From: an uncultured Eubacterium sp.
GTDB lineage: Bacteria > Bacillota > Clostridia > Oscillospirales > Acutalibacteraceae
DNA: 41,901 nucleotides
NCBI GenBank assembly: GCA_905233545.1
Contig: CAJOEV010000012.1
Coordinates: 1 to 41,901 of the forward strand
Reading direction: 5' to 3'
Below the pieces are notes generated by a model. The model was not told the origin of the DNA, did no database searches, and saw only the letters and a program-made list of their open reading frames with translations. Position 1 is the stretch's first letter, and every line of letters begins with the position of its first letter. A program made the translations under genes and the position numbers. Shown in pieces: positions 15,087 to 24,763 of this stretch.

Positions 15087-17348
15087 TTATCTTCTGTCCT
15101 TCTTAACAGCAGTTAATGCTAAAGTTGTAATAACTGCACAGGCAACAGTGAATATAATAAGTATTGCCCATACCTTAAGCAGATTTTCTGCTGAAGCAAT
15201 GTATGTGTCTTTAATAACAGTCATATGAGAGCCGAGTTTAATCTCAAGGTCGGGACTGTCAAGCAGGAATTTCATTCTTGCAGCATTAAGTCTTGAGCTT
15301 ATTGCAAGGCCTGCCATACCCCACTTACTTATCATAATTGCCGCTGCAGTTTCCATAACATCGCCGACATCAAACAGAACGCCTGTAAATACAACCTGAA
15401 CGATAAGAATAATCGGGATGAAAGTACTTGCAACCGAGCTGCTCTTAACTACTGAAGAAACAAGAAGAGCAAGCACATCTGCTGCAAATGAAAGCAGGAA
15501 CATTGTGATAAAGTATTCCGTCCACATAGAGTTAAAAATTACTCCGGAGGAATACAAATCCTTATTATGCACCGCAATGCCAAATATTCCCAGAATCAGG
15601 AATGTCTGAACTGCGCATATCAATCCCTGAACAATCAGTTTAGATGAAACATATGCAGGAAGCCTGAGATTTGTCATATACTCACGCTTGAGAATACTTC
15701 TCTCTTTACATACTTCCTGAATTGAATTACAGATACCTACGAAGATAGCAACGCACATCAACATAAACAAGCCAATCTGAGTTTCAGAGAACATATAGAG
15801 CTGACCGTCTTTCTTGAAGCCGTTGATTTCGTCGTCCTCGTGATGATTATATGTAAGTCTTTCTGCATATTCGACCATCTTATCCTCATTTGCCGAATAT
15901 ACATTATATTCCTTATAATCCTTTTCACCTACAGCCTTGATATCACCGTTAGAGCTCTTGCTCATATAGAAGCAGTTTTCAAGATGTTCGGCGTCGTTAA
16001 CGCGTCCGGTAATCAAACCGACATTATCCTTGCTCTTTTTAACATCTAAATCTGCAATTGTATAACATGCTTTAAGTGAAGCAGTGCTGAGATCACCGAC
16101 AAGACCGCCGACATAATCTCCGCCTGACTTGACCTTAACATCTTTTGCATAACATGAATGCATAATTGAATCGTTATTTGACTTTTCAAAAGCACCGACT
16201 AATGCGCCTGCAATTCCGTCTTTGGCTTCAATTTTTGAGTCGCTTACATAACAATCATGAATCTTTGCATTCTTAGTGAATGCTGCGGCAATGGCACCCG
16301 CTCTTTTATGCTCGGAAGTAATCTTGGAATCTTCCAGTCCGAAATCTTTGATTTCGCCGCTGACATATCCGAATATACCTGCGTTTTCTTTCTTTTTAAT
16401 TTTGAAATTCTTGATAATATGACCGTTTCCTTCAAATGTGCCTTTGAACGGATTGTCCTTTGTACCTATCGGAAGGAAATCTTTATTATAGTCCTTGAGG
16501 TCGATATTAACATTGAGATAGTAGTTGTATTCGCACCAGTCTTTATTTTTTCCGTTATAAGGTGACTGTTCCTTATCGGTAAGAATATATGCAAGAGTCT
16601 GAGCGTCACTGATAACAATGTAATCCTTGCCGTCAATACGCATTGTTGAATCGGGAAGTGCTAACAGCTTTCGTGAGTTTTTGTTGAAATATTCTTTCAT
16701 ATCAAAATCGTCAGGAAGCTTTTTGAATTCAACAAGACTCTTCTTAGCGGTTTTTACATCGTCAGTTACATCTTCAAATGTGTCAGGAATTGTAACATCA
16801 TACTCGTTTTCAAGCTTGCCGTAGCTTTCATCGCCTGTATTCTTAACATCTGCGGTGAGTTTAAGCTTATATTCTTTACCTTTTGCAGGCTTTTTGTCAA
16901 GCTTGCAGTATACACTGTATATGCCCTTATCTTTTCCCTTGACTATATTAAAATCCTTGGTGTCAAAGAAAATTTCGTCTTCATCATCAACATCGGTTAT
17001 GGAGATAAGTTCATTGTCGAGCTCTTTATAATCATTTTCCTCGAAAATGAAATATGCGCTGACCTTGTCGTTGATTTCATCTATACCGTAATCATTGACT
17101 GTGAACTCATCATCCTTTTCCTGAACAACATTCTGCCATGCAAGAATCGGGAAGCCTTCGTTGATTTCGTGGTCAACATGGGGTTTACTTGCATACATAT
17201 CACCGGAGGCAACGATTGAAACTATTGTAATAGTTAAAACAGGAAGCAAAATTGCCAGAAGCAAGTTCTGTTTATCATTAAAGAATGTTTTAAGATATCT
17301 TGAAGTCAGAATACTTGTCTGCTTGAAGAAAGAAGGTTTATTTCCCAT
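15087..17348 (-). CDS. ABC-2-type permease with a large extracellular GLUG-repeat domain
   Basis: 753 residues. One TM helix near the N-terminus (about 28-48) is followed by roughly 470 extracytoplasmic residues and a membrane domain of about six helices (about 525-745). This is the ABC2/ABCG permease plan with an oversized first loop. Residues about 285-465 contain GLUG-type beta-helix repeats: GTFEGNGHIIKNFKI, NAGIFGYVSGEIKDFGL, GAIAAAFTKNAKIHDCYV, YVGGLVGDLSTASLKACYT. Such repeats are common in adhesins and secreted proteins but not in ABC permeases. The gene starts two bases after the stop of the FHA-ABC ATPase, with its AAGGAGG inside that gene, so the two are translationally coupled partners. 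Confidence 0.85.
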   Translation of the reverse strand: MGNKPSFFKQTSILTSRYLKTFFNDKQNLLLAILLPVLTITIVSIVASGDMYASKPHVDHEINEGFPILAWQNVVQEKDDEFTVNDYGIDEINDKVSAYFIFEENDYKELDNELISITDVDDEDEIFFDTKDFNIVKGKDKGIYSVYCKLDKKPAKGKEYKLKLTADVKNTGDESYGKLENEYDVTIPDTFEDVTDDVKTAKKSLVEFKKLPDDFDMKEYFNKNSRKLLALPDSTMRIDGKDYIVISDAQTLAYILTDKEQSPYNGKNKDWCEYNYYLNVNIDLKDYNKDFLPIGTKDNPFKGTFEGNGHIIKNFKIKKKENAGIFGYVSGEIKDFGLEDSKITSEHKRAGAIAAAFTKNAKIHDCYVSDSKIEAKDGIAGALVGAFEKSNNDSIMHSCYAKDVKVKSGGDYVGGLVGDLSTASLKACYTIADLDVKKSKDNVGLITGRVNDAEHLENCFYMSKSSNGDIKAVGEKDYKEYNVYSANEDKMVEYAERLTYNHHEDDEINGFKKDGQLYMFSETQIGLFMLMCVAIFVGICNSIQEVCKERSILKREYMTNLRLPAYVSSKLIVQGLICAVQTFLILGIFGIAVHNKDLYSSGVIFNSMWTEYFITMFLLSFAADVLALLVSSVVKSSSVASTFIPIILIVQVVFTGVLFDVGDVMETAAAIMISKWGMAGLAISSRLNAARMKFLLDSPDLEIKLGSHMTVIKDTYIASAENLLKVWAILIIFTVACAVITTLALTAVKKDRR

Positions 17349-17350
17349 TT

Positions 17351-18910
17351 TTAGTTCGCCTCCTTATATTTATTGTATCTATCAACATAACCGTCGATAT
17401 CCTTGCTGATTTTTTCATATGCGTCAGTGAGATTGTCAACCCCAAAGAATTTACCCGCCTCATCAGGTGAGCCGTAGAAGCAGAGCTTACCGCCGGGTGC
17501 AAGGAAAATTACCTTATCAAACAATCTGATATTCTGAAGAGTGTGAGTAATAACGATAACCGTTTTACCCTTCTTTGATGCAAGTCCCTGAAGCTGATGC
17601 ATAAGGTTTGTTTCTGCTTCGGGGTCAAGTCCGCTCGTGGGCTCATCAAGGAAGAATAAAGTCGGGTCGGAAATAAGCTCAACGGCTATTGAAGCTCTTT
17701 TTCTCTGTCCGCCTGAAAGCTTTTTGATATAAGTATCTTTCTGCTGAGTCAAATCAACCATATCCAGAACTTCGGCAACACGCTGACTCAGTTCCTGTTT
17801 TGTAATATCGCTCGGGAGTCTGAGCCTTCCTGTGTAGGTCAGCATATCCTCGAGAGTCAAGTTATCGTGAACGATATCCTGCTGAGGAACATATCCGATT
17901 GACGACTTAACGGACTGATAGTTTTTATAAAGCTCTGCTCCGTTAATTAAAACTCTTCCTTCTGTTGCAGGTTCAAATCCGTTTATACAGTTCATAAATG
18001 TGGTTTTACCTGCACCTGAACCACCGAGAACAGCAACAAGCTCACCCGGGTTAATTGTAAGTGAAATATTGCGAAGAATGTATTTCTTACTTGAACCGTC
18101 AATTCCTGTTCCCTTCTTACAAGGAACCATTCTCGAAATATTTTCAATTACAACCTGAACACCGCCGTTTCTTGCATATTCATAGTTCTCGTAGCTTTCA
18201 ACCTCAATTTTCTTGCTGTTAATATTAGCTGTGTATGAAACAACATCGTTCGATTTAGCAGCAACAGGAATACCGTAAACAAGATAATTGCCGAGTCTGA
18301 CAATTTTAGTAGACGGAAGTCTGATAACATCACCGTTGTTAAGCGGTGTTTTATCTTTAATAATGGTTGAATTAACAAGTGTTCCGTTGGCACTGTTAAG
18401 GTCTTTTACATAGGGAACTCCGTTTTCGGTAGTGATTGAAATATGCTTTCTTGAAACATTGATATTGGGAATAACAATGTTGTTGTCGGCACCTCTTCCC
18501 ACGGTAATACTCTGTGCGGCATTAAAAGGCACACTGCTCCACATACAGTTGTTTGACGCATTACTGTCAAACATAAGGTATACCTTATCCTTTTCGTTTG
18601 AACCGATAGATAATACATCACCGTCTTTAAGTGCAACTTTCTGCGAGGGAACGGAGCCAAAGCCTTTAAGCACTGTGTTATGGAATGCAGTTCCGTTTGT
18701 GCTGCCCAGGTCGGCATAATAGTAGTTTCCGCCCTCTCTCGTAATAATACCGTGCTGCATAGAAACTATCGGAGAGTCGATTCCAATGTCATTGGGACCG
18801 TCCAATCTTCCGATAAACATAGCATCTGAGTCAAGAGGAAAAACGCCGATTTTTCCGCTCTGAGTTAATGCAATTAAGTGACCATACAACAGGTTTATAT
18901 AATTATCCAT
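17351..18910 (-). CDS. FHA-FHA-ABC ATPase (Rv1747-like, ATPase half)
   Basis: 519 residues. FHA1 (about 30-110) has FIGR, STNGT but SMQH instead of SRxH. FHA2 (about 134-215) has all the usual residues (VGRG, SRKH, NGT). An ABCG-type ATPase follows (about 250-490) with GSGAGKTT (297-304), signature LSGGQRKR (from 398), Walker B FFLDEPTSGLD and the VITHT His loop. No TM. Mycobacterial Rv1747 carries two FHA domains, ATPase and permease in one chain and is regulated by kinase PknF; here ATPase and permease are separate adjacent genes. The FHA domains should bind phosphothreonine made by the operon's kinases and so gate export; this is inference. Confidence 0.9.
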   Translation of the reverse strand: MDNYINLLYGHLIALTQSGKIGVFPLDSDAMFIGRLDGPNDIGIDSPIVSMQHGIITREGGNYYYADLGSTNGTAFHNTVLKGFGSVPSQKVALKDGDVLSIGSNEKDKVYLMFDSNASNNCMWSSVPFNAAQSITVGRGADNNIVIPNINVSRKHISITTENGVPYVKDLNSANGTLVNSTIIKDKTPLNNGDVIRLPSTKIVRLGNYLVYGIPVAAKSNDVVSYTANINSKKIEVESYENYEYARNGGVQVVIENISRMVPCKKGTGIDGSSKKYILRNISLTINPGELVAVLGGSGAGKTTFMNCINGFEPATEGRVLINGAELYKNYQSVKSSIGYVPQQDIVHDNLTLEDMLTYTGRLRLPSDITKQELSQRVAEVLDMVDLTQQKDTYIKKLSGGQRKRASIAVELISDPTLFFLDEPTSGLDPEAETNLMHQLQGLASKKGKTVIVITHTLQNIRLFDKVIFLAPGGKLCFYGSPDEAGKFFGVDNLTDAYEKISKDIDGYVDRYNKYKEAN

Positions 18911-18933
18911 AAATCTCTCTCTTTCCTCATTTT

Positions 18934-19872
18934 TTATCCTAACTGAAATGTGTTTTGAGTGGTTGTGAGATAAATTGATTCGCCTCGATTAATCATTTTC
19001 GGCATACCGCTGTTAAGTCTCATGCCATCCGCGGTAAATGTTCCTTCGGAAGAATAATCCGTGACCAGATAGATTTTCTGCATTGCATCATATTTGATAA
19101 CGCAGTGCATAGGACTTATGTATGATTCTTCGGCATCAATAACAATATTGACCATTGACGGATTGCTTCCGATTGAAACCTCTTCATTGTGTTCAATCGG
19201 GAAATCAAATCCCTGATACATTCCGCTGATTCCTCTGATAACCCCAGTCTGTGACTTGCGTCCTGCAGTAACTCCTGCACCGTCTACTCCGGGTCTGTCA
19301 TCGTCATTAATATGCGGAAATGCCATCGGGCCGTAAGCCGTATCGGCGTTATCATCGGGAATCTGTTGCTGAAAATCGGATGAAAAACCGCCCTCGTCAA
19401 GTGAATTATTCATATTATTGCCTGCAAAATTTGCATTCTGTAGCAAATACATTCTTTGAGCACGGTCGGATGTATATCCGAGCGGAATTACGTTTCCGTA
19501 AACACCTGCAAATTCATTAACATCCGAAATAAAGTATGCCCATGCAACAAACGGACCGATGCCGATAAGCGCACCAACGTACAACCATAAAACATATGAA
19601 TTACCGGAATGCTGCGGGTTTACTGCCGGACCGTATCTGTATGCATTATCCTGGAGTCTGTCCATAGCTTTTGCACACCAGAGAACAGGAACAATTCCAA
19701 ATGTTACCAACCCGAGAAGAGCTGCGCCAAGGAAAAACATATTGTTTTTTCCGTCACCGTAGCATATCCGATTAACTTCATCACCCATTATACACATCAT
19801 AACAAGCGGATATATTCCGAGGGTTATTATGCTGAGAAAAATCATAAGGGCAATAGAACGTTTTTTAATCAT
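18934..19872 (-). CDS. DUF4234-like membrane protein with a degenerate FHA domain
   Basis: 312 residues. The first 130 residues hold about four TM helices in a DUF4234-like pattern (SIALMIFLSIITLGIYPLVM, later LLGLVTFGIVPVLW). A polar linker follows and an FHA fold lies at about 215-312. In this FHA the usual motifs are altered: IGSN instead of GR, SPMH instead of SRxH, EGT instead of NGT, so phosphothreonine binding is doubtful. It may act as a structural membrane adaptor near the ABC ATPase. The ATG at 19872 has AAGGAG. Confidence 0.75.
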   Translation of the reverse strand: MIKKRSIALMIFLSIITLGIYPLVMMCIMGDEVNRICYGDGKNNMFFLGAALLGLVTFGIVPVLWCAKAMDRLQDNAYRYGPAVNPQHSGNSYVLWLYVGALIGIGPFVAWAYFISDVNEFAGVYGNVIPLGYTSDRAQRMYLLQNANFAGNNMNNSLDEGGFSSDFQQQIPDDNADTAYGPMAFPHINDDDRPGVDGAGVTAGRKSQTGVIRGISGMYQGFDFPIEHNEEVSIGSNPSMVNIVIDAEESYISPMHCVIKYDAMQKIYLVTDYSSEGTFTADGMRLNSGMPKMINRGESIYLTTTQNTFQLG

Positions 19873-19898
19873 AATGTCTCCTTATAGTTTTTCTGTGA

Positions 19899-20558
19899 CT
19901 ACTCCTCGTCAGCTTCAATATCATTCCAGTTGAACTGATCGCTGCAGAAAGGAACGAAAAGAAGAACGCTGGAACCGATTTTAATATTATCGTAAACATT
20001 GAGTTCGGTGGTTGATAATACAACCTTGTCGTTAAGATAGAAAAGCTCTTTTGAATCGCCTGCCTGAATAAGGAAAATATTTCCCTTCGGCTCATAAATA
20101 ATTATGGCATGCTTATCTCTTGAAACAGAATTGTCCTTTGCAAGAACAATATCCATGTTCTGAGCTCTGCCGACGAAGTTTCTTCCCATTACAATTCTGA
20201 AGTCCTCACCGATATGGGGTCCTTCAACACAAACGAGCCAACCTGCAACAGGCTGCTTTGCGCCCTTCTTTACGTTGAACATTCCAACTGTCTTCTGAAC
20301 ATCATCAACCTCGCTCTTTAATGTCTGATTCTTAACTTCGGAATCATTGGTCTGAGATGCTGTCTGATTAGCCATTGATGCAGCCTGGGTTACAGCGTTA
20401 GAATCATTGCTGAAGTTTGTTGCAGCAGAAGCGCTTGCAACTGTCGGCTGATAGGAATCATTCTGAGACTGTTCTGACTGACTTTTGTCACAGTGGGGAC
20501 AAGAAGAATACTTGTCTGCGTCATAAAAGTGGCCTTGGTTACATCTTGTTAAATTCAT
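19899..20558 (-). CDS. Zinc-ribbon FHA protein (second copy)
   Basis: 219 residues. The N-terminal ribbon-like CNQGHFYDADKYSSCPHC is followed by a Gln/Ser/Asn-rich linker, a short motif (VDDVQKTVGMF) and an FHA domain (about 105-205) with VGR and SRDKH but no clear NGT. No TM. It is a paralog of the first gene of the operon (24738-25343), with the same order of ribbon, QKTV motif, GWLVCVEG and FHA. It is probably a soluble phospho-reader, and Thr in the QKTV motif could itself be phosphorylated, as in GarA/OdhI-type proteins; that comparison is inference. Confidence 0.8.
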   Translation of the reverse strand: MNLTRCNQGHFYDADKYSSCPHCDKSQSEQSQNDSYQPTVASASAATNFSNDSNAVTQAASMANQTASQTNDSEVKNQTLKSEVDDVQKTVGMFNVKKGAKQPVAGWLVCVEGPHIGEDFRIVMGRNFVGRAQNMDIVLAKDNSVSRDKHAIIIYEPKGNIFLIQAGDSKELFYLNDKVVLSTTELNVYDNIKIGSSVLLFVPFCSDQFNWNDIEADEE

Positions 20559-20599
20559 AATATCTCTCCTTAAAAATATATATTATTTTTATTTTTTAA

Positions 20600-21670
20600 C
20601 TAATATCTTATTGTGATAACCGTTGTGTTATCCTGATACTTTTTGTTCTTTGACATTGCACAGTCAACCAATGCTTGTGCCGCAACATTCATATCTGAAT
20701 TGTTATCAACAACAATATGGTATATTTCGTTATCCGAAACACTTCTGTACAATCCGTCCGAACAAAGAACAATTATATCGTCCTTTTGCAGTGTCAGTGG
20801 CTTTTTGTTTATATCCATCATATGAAGCGAGCCGATTCCGATAAAGCTTGTAAGAGCTTCTTTGTTCTTGTCGTTATTCGCCTCTTCAATGGTCATCATA
20901 CCTTTTTTGACAAGCTGTTCCAATTCTGCGTAATAGTTGTGTTCCTTATTTACTCTTATCATCTCTTTTTTTCTGATAACATAAATATGGCTGTCACCTA
21001 CCGACGCCCAATAGAACTTGTTGCCGTCAATGAATACACTGACTATTGTTGAACCCGCACCCAAAAGATTTCCGTATTCATCTTTTAAAGAATAAACCGC
21101 ATCGTCAATTTCAATCAATGTATCGTGATAAAATTCAGGCGGTTGCTTGTTCCCGCGATTGTAAAATGCATCAATCATTTTTTCAACACTTAGTGAACTT
21201 GCCTGCTCACCGCCGTTCATTCCGCCCATTCCGTCGCAAAGAACTGCCATCCACGGCTTTTCGTTGAAATCCTTGATATTAATATCGGTTACGTTATATG
21301 CATCCTGCTGTGATTCGCGTTTTCCGATTACCGAGCACGCTCCAACCTTTTGAGAGCATTCTTCGCTGAACTTTGCAACAGATTTTGCATGCATAACCTC
21401 TGTCTTAACAAATTCGCTATCGGACGAATCGCTGATGCTGTTATTTGCTTTGGGAGCAGAGGTTTGCAGTACCTTGCTGAATTCCGATTCGAACCCCGGA
21501 TGATTCTTCTGAAAACGGTTTGCGTTTTCCTGTTTTAGTTTTTCCTGAAAAAGCCTTTTCTGTTCGTCGTCACGTTCAAAAGCATCCGCGAAAATATCGT
21601 TATCGAAGGTTTGAACCTTTCGGGGCGTAACATTCTGGCTTTCTTTTTTCTTTCTGTCAAATAATGCCAT
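20600..21670 (-). CDS. PP2C-family phosphatase with N-terminal extension
   Basis: 356 residues. A charged, probably disordered extension of about 105 residues precedes a full PP2C domain: ESQQD, LCDGMGGMNGGE, VGDSHIYVIRK, LCSDGLYRS and YQDNTTV. All metal ligands are present. The two PP2C genes of the operon are clearly diverged from each other, which points to different targets rather than a recent duplicate. It starts eight bases after the kinase-FHA gene; the ribosome site (AGTAGGT) is weak, consistent with coupling. Confidence 0.9.
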   Translation of the reverse strand: MALFDRKKKESQNVTPRKVQTFDNDIFADAFERDDEQKRLFQEKLKQENANRFQKNHPGFESEFSKVLQTSAPKANNSISDSSDSEFVKTEVMHAKSVAKFSEECSQKVGACSVIGKRESQQDAYNVTDINIKDFNEKPWMAVLCDGMGGMNGGEQASSLSVEKMIDAFYNRGNKQPPEFYHDTLIEIDDAVYSLKDEYGNLLGAGSTIVSVFIDGNKFYWASVGDSHIYVIRKKEMIRVNKEHNYYAELEQLVKKGMMTIEEANNDKNKEALTSFIGIGSLHMMDINKKPLTLQKDDIIVLCSDGLYRSVSDNEIYHIVVDNNSDMNVAAQALVDCAMSKNKKYQDNTTVITIRY

Positions 21671-21678
21671 TATTATAC

Positions 21679-23058
21679 CTACTTCAAATAAAGTTTAACT
21701 TTTACACCGTTCTGGCAAATAAAAAATGTTTCTCCGTCCTGCAGGAAGCTTTGTGCCTGCGAGAGCATTTTTCTGTTATTTGAATAAAATGTTCCGTTAA
21801 CGGAATCATTATCAACAACAATAAATCGTTTATGAACTCTGTCGAATCCGACAAAAGCGTGATGCCTTCCAATTTCATCAAAGTCATTAATTGAAATATC
21901 GTTATCCTCGCTTCTTCCAATTGAGATAAACCCAAATTCGGGAATTATTGCAACTTTGCCCGTTGAATAGCCTGAAACAACCTCAGCATAAGGAATCTTA
22001 AGACCGCGGGTATGGTTATCATTATCACCATATCTGTTTTCATTTTCCTTTTCTTGATTGATTATGCCGATTGTCTTATTATCAATCGAGCTGTTCATCG
22101 GAACATAATTTGCAAGCGCATCCAGAAAACTTCCGACATCGGGGAAACGGCTGTGGATTTCAGGTTCAATGGATCTTGCGATAACATCTGAAATCTCTTT
22201 TGAAACACCGCAATCCAGCTCAAAAAGGGTTTTCATTGTATACCCTTCAAGACGCTTGACAGAATCAATTAGCGGCTGACCGGAAACGGCGGTGTAAAAC
22301 GTTGCACCCAATGCATAGACATCCGTCCACGGCCCTTGATTTCCGCTTAATGAATACTGCTCAGGAGGAGCAAATCCCGGTTTAAGAAAGATTGACTCGT
22401 TCTTATAATAAGAATTATCAAAATAATTCTTTGATGCACCGAAATCAATAAGCTTTATCTCACCGTCTCTGTCTATCATAATATTTTCGGGACTTATATC
22501 CCTGTGGATTATTCCCTTTTTATGAACTTCAATCAAGGCAGAGCCGATTGTAAAGAGAATCAATGTTGCATCGTTAAGTGAAATCTTTCCCTCGTTGCTG
22601 TTCGTAAGAATCTTAACGCTGACACCGTCAATGTATTCCATAACAAAATACACTGTGTTGTTTTCGGAAAAATAGTTTTCTATGTCAACTACAAAGCTGT
22701 TGTCTTTCAAACTGTGCAGCGCTTCGATTTCACTTTGAAAATTCTCTTTACACTGATGAAACGCTAATGTGTTGCTGTCTTTTTCATAGATGCAGTCATC
22801 GGGAGCCCTGTATGAATAGTTTTCGGGCATACATTCTTTTATTGCAACATTCTTGCCTGTGGCAAGGTCTTTTGCAAGATATGTTACTCCGAAACCACCC
22901 TTGCCCAAAACTCTTCCGACAAGATATCTTGCATTTAGAATTGTTTCGGGAAACAAGGTCCCTTCAAATTTTTTAGCGTTATTCTGATCATAACCGCAAT
23001 GAGGACACACAAATGTGTCAACCTGATTGAAGCAGTTAGGACAAATACTATATATCAT
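21679..23058 (-). CDS. Zinc-ribbon Ser/Thr kinase with C-terminal FHA domain
   Basis: 459 residues, cytoplasmic. Ribbon CPNC...CPHC (Cys 6, 9, 18, 21); kinase about 44-320 with GKGGFG, VAIKE (Lys 74), HRDISPEN (185-192) and DFG (205-207), all intact; FHA about 370-459 with SIGRSEDN, GRHH and VNGTF. It has no TM, unlike the other three kinases of the operon. A kinase that carries its own FHA can be recruited to phosphorylated partners or to its own activation loop. The ATG at 23058 has AAGGAA. A conserved GPWTDVYALGA segment is shared with the PASTA kinase. Confidence 0.92.
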   Translation of the reverse strand: MIYSICPNCFNQVDTFVCPHCGYDQNNAKKFEGTLFPETILNARYLVGRVLGKGGFGVTYLAKDLATGKNVAIKECMPENYSYRAPDDCIYEKDSNTLAFHQCKENFQSEIEALHSLKDNSFVVDIENYFSENNTVYFVMEYIDGVSVKILTNSNEGKISLNDATLILFTIGSALIEVHKKGIIHRDISPENIMIDRDGEIKLIDFGASKNYFDNSYYKNESIFLKPGFAPPEQYSLSGNQGPWTDVYALGATFYTAVSGQPLIDSVKRLEGYTMKTLFELDCGVSKEISDVIARSIEPEIHSRFPDVGSFLDALANYVPMNSSIDNKTIGIINQEKENENRYGDNDNHTRGLKIPYAEVVSGYSTGKVAIIPEFGFISIGRSEDNDISINDFDEIGRHHAFVGFDRVHKRFIVVDNDSVNGTFYSNNRKMLSQAQSFLQDGETFFICQNGVKVKLYLK

Positions 23059-23077
23059 TTCAAATTCCTTAAATGTA

Positions 23078-24763
23078 TTAGTAAGCTATTCTGATTATTG
23101 AGTTTCCTGCACTGATAGTTGCTTCACTGTCAAGAAATGTTTTTGATTTAATCTGAACCCCGTTAACAAAGGTTCCGTTTGTTGTTTCCAGATCGCAGAT
23201 AGCCAATCCGTTTTCAACCTCTTCAACAACAAAATGCTGTCTTGAAAGCACGGGGTCCTGAACAGTCAGGTCACACATATCGGACCTTCCGACTATCATA
23301 CTATTGTACATATTATATGAAACATTGTGAACAGTTCCGTCGCCTGACTGAATATGAATTCTGAGTTTTTTTCCGCCCTGCGCCTGTTCAATATGAACCT
23401 GCTCTGATTCAATAACCTCTTCCTGCTGAACAAATATATCTTTTATCTTCGTAACATTCTTCTTTTTCTTGATGTTCATCAAGATAAGATAAAGTGCAAC
23501 AAGAAATGCAATGGGAATAAGAGCAAAACCGACAATTATGAGAATCTTGTAAATAATATTGAATGCGTCAACATCTTTTTCAATAGATTTATTCTTAAGA
23601 GGGTTTTTATTGTCGGAAGCATCGGTGATGTTTCTGAACTCAAAGGTATATTTTCCCGAATAAACCTTGTCATTCATATTAAGTTTAACCGTACAATCCT
23701 TTGAGCTGTACTTTGCAGTTACAATTGCGAGATCATTTTTTCCTTTTTTTACAGTGAATGAAGAAATATTGTCAGCCTTTTCAACATTCTCGCTGAATTT
23801 TATTACAAACGAATTTGAATCTTTGTCAAAGGATATATCTTTAACCTCGGGGTTGTCCTCATCATTCTTTGCATCTGCAAGAATCTTATCCTCTGCAATG
23901 TATGATGATGAATTCTTTTTTGCTTTAACCTTTATATCGCAGGTTCCGAGTGATTTTCCGATATTTGATTCAGCTTTAACGATAGTTACATTGTTGATTG
24001 TTTTTTTAACACTTTTGAACTTTGAAGAAGCGTCCGATGACGAAAAGCTTGTGAGTGTTCCTCCAGAAGTTCTTGTTATGTATCCGAAGCCATCTGCATT
24101 TGATTTATCTGTTGAGGAAAGACACAGTCCGTAAACAGGCAGTCTGTTGGTTTCAAGTTCGTCAATAACCTCCTGCTGTGAGCTGTTGCCTTTTTCGAAA
24201 TCGGCACCGTCAGAAACGACAATTGCATATTTTCTGTCGTAACCTTTTTTATCAACGGAATCATCAAGCGCCTTAATCAGAGCTTTATAGAATGTTGTGC
24301 CGTCGGAATTGCAGCGAATACTGTTAATCGCACTGTGTATCTTGCTCTTACTCTCATTTCCCTTGAGAACGGTTTTAACATTTGTACCGAATGTCATAAG
24401 AACAAGCTTGTCATCCTCGCCGAGAGAATCCGCATATGAAATCAGACTTGGCTTGATTGCGTTCAATGCCTGCTGAGACATTGAGGTTGAAGTGTCGATA
24501 AGATAATAAACGAGTTTCTTATCGGAAGAGGATGCTTTGTGCGCATCTTTAACCGTGAATGCTTCACCGTCAATCTTTACCGATTCAATATCTTTCTCAT
24601 CAAATTTGCCTTCAAGCTCAAATTTAACATTCGGAAGAGAAGAATTAATCTGTCTGATATCTACTGATTTTGCTGCAAATGCGTTAATGCTGAACACATT
24701 AACAAACATGGAAAGTGCAAATACAAAAGTTAATATCTTAGTTATCCTGTTTTTCTTCATCAT
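23078..24763 (-). CDS. VWA-FHA membrane protein
   Basis: 561 residues from the ATG at 24763 (MMKKNR..., AGGGG upstream); an upstream ATG at 24802 would add MFLFSIAERGVTG without a ribosome site. A signal-like helix is followed by a VWA domain with an intact MIDAS start (YYLIDTSTSMS) and VVSDGAD. Then come a beta-rich extracellular region, one TM (about 412-434, IIVGFALIPIAFLVALYLIL), a basic cytoplasmic linker and an FHA domain (about 475-561) with VGRSDMCD, SRQH and TNGTF. The orientation puts VWA outside and FHA inside. It could bind a surface ligand and connect it to phosphorylated proteins. It overlaps the preceding gene by 26 bases. Confidence 0.88.
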   Translation of the reverse strand: MMKKNRITKILTFVFALSMFVNVFSINAFAAKSVDIRQINSSLPNVKFELEGKFDEKDIESVKIDGEAFTVKDAHKASSSDKKLVYYLIDTSTSMSQQALNAIKPSLISYADSLGEDDKLVLMTFGTNVKTVLKGNESKSKIHSAINSIRCNSDGTTFYKALIKALDDSVDKKGYDRKYAIVVSDGADFEKGNSSQQEVIDELETNRLPVYGLCLSSTDKSNADGFGYITRTSGGTLTSFSSSDASSKFKSVKKTINNVTIVKAESNIGKSLGTCDIKVKAKKNSSSYIAEDKILADAKNDEDNPEVKDISFDKDSNSFVIKFSENVEKADNISSFTVKKGKNDLAIVTAKYSSKDCTVKLNMNDKVYSGKYTFEFRNITDASDNKNPLKNKSIEKDVDAFNIIYKILIIVGFALIPIAFLVALYLILMNIKKKKNVTKIKDIFVQQEEVIESEQVHIEQAQGGKKLRIHIQSGDGTVHNVSYNMYNSMIVGRSDMCDLTVQDPVLSRQHFVVEEVENGLAICDLETTNGTFVNGVQIKSKTFLDSEATISAGNSIIRIAY

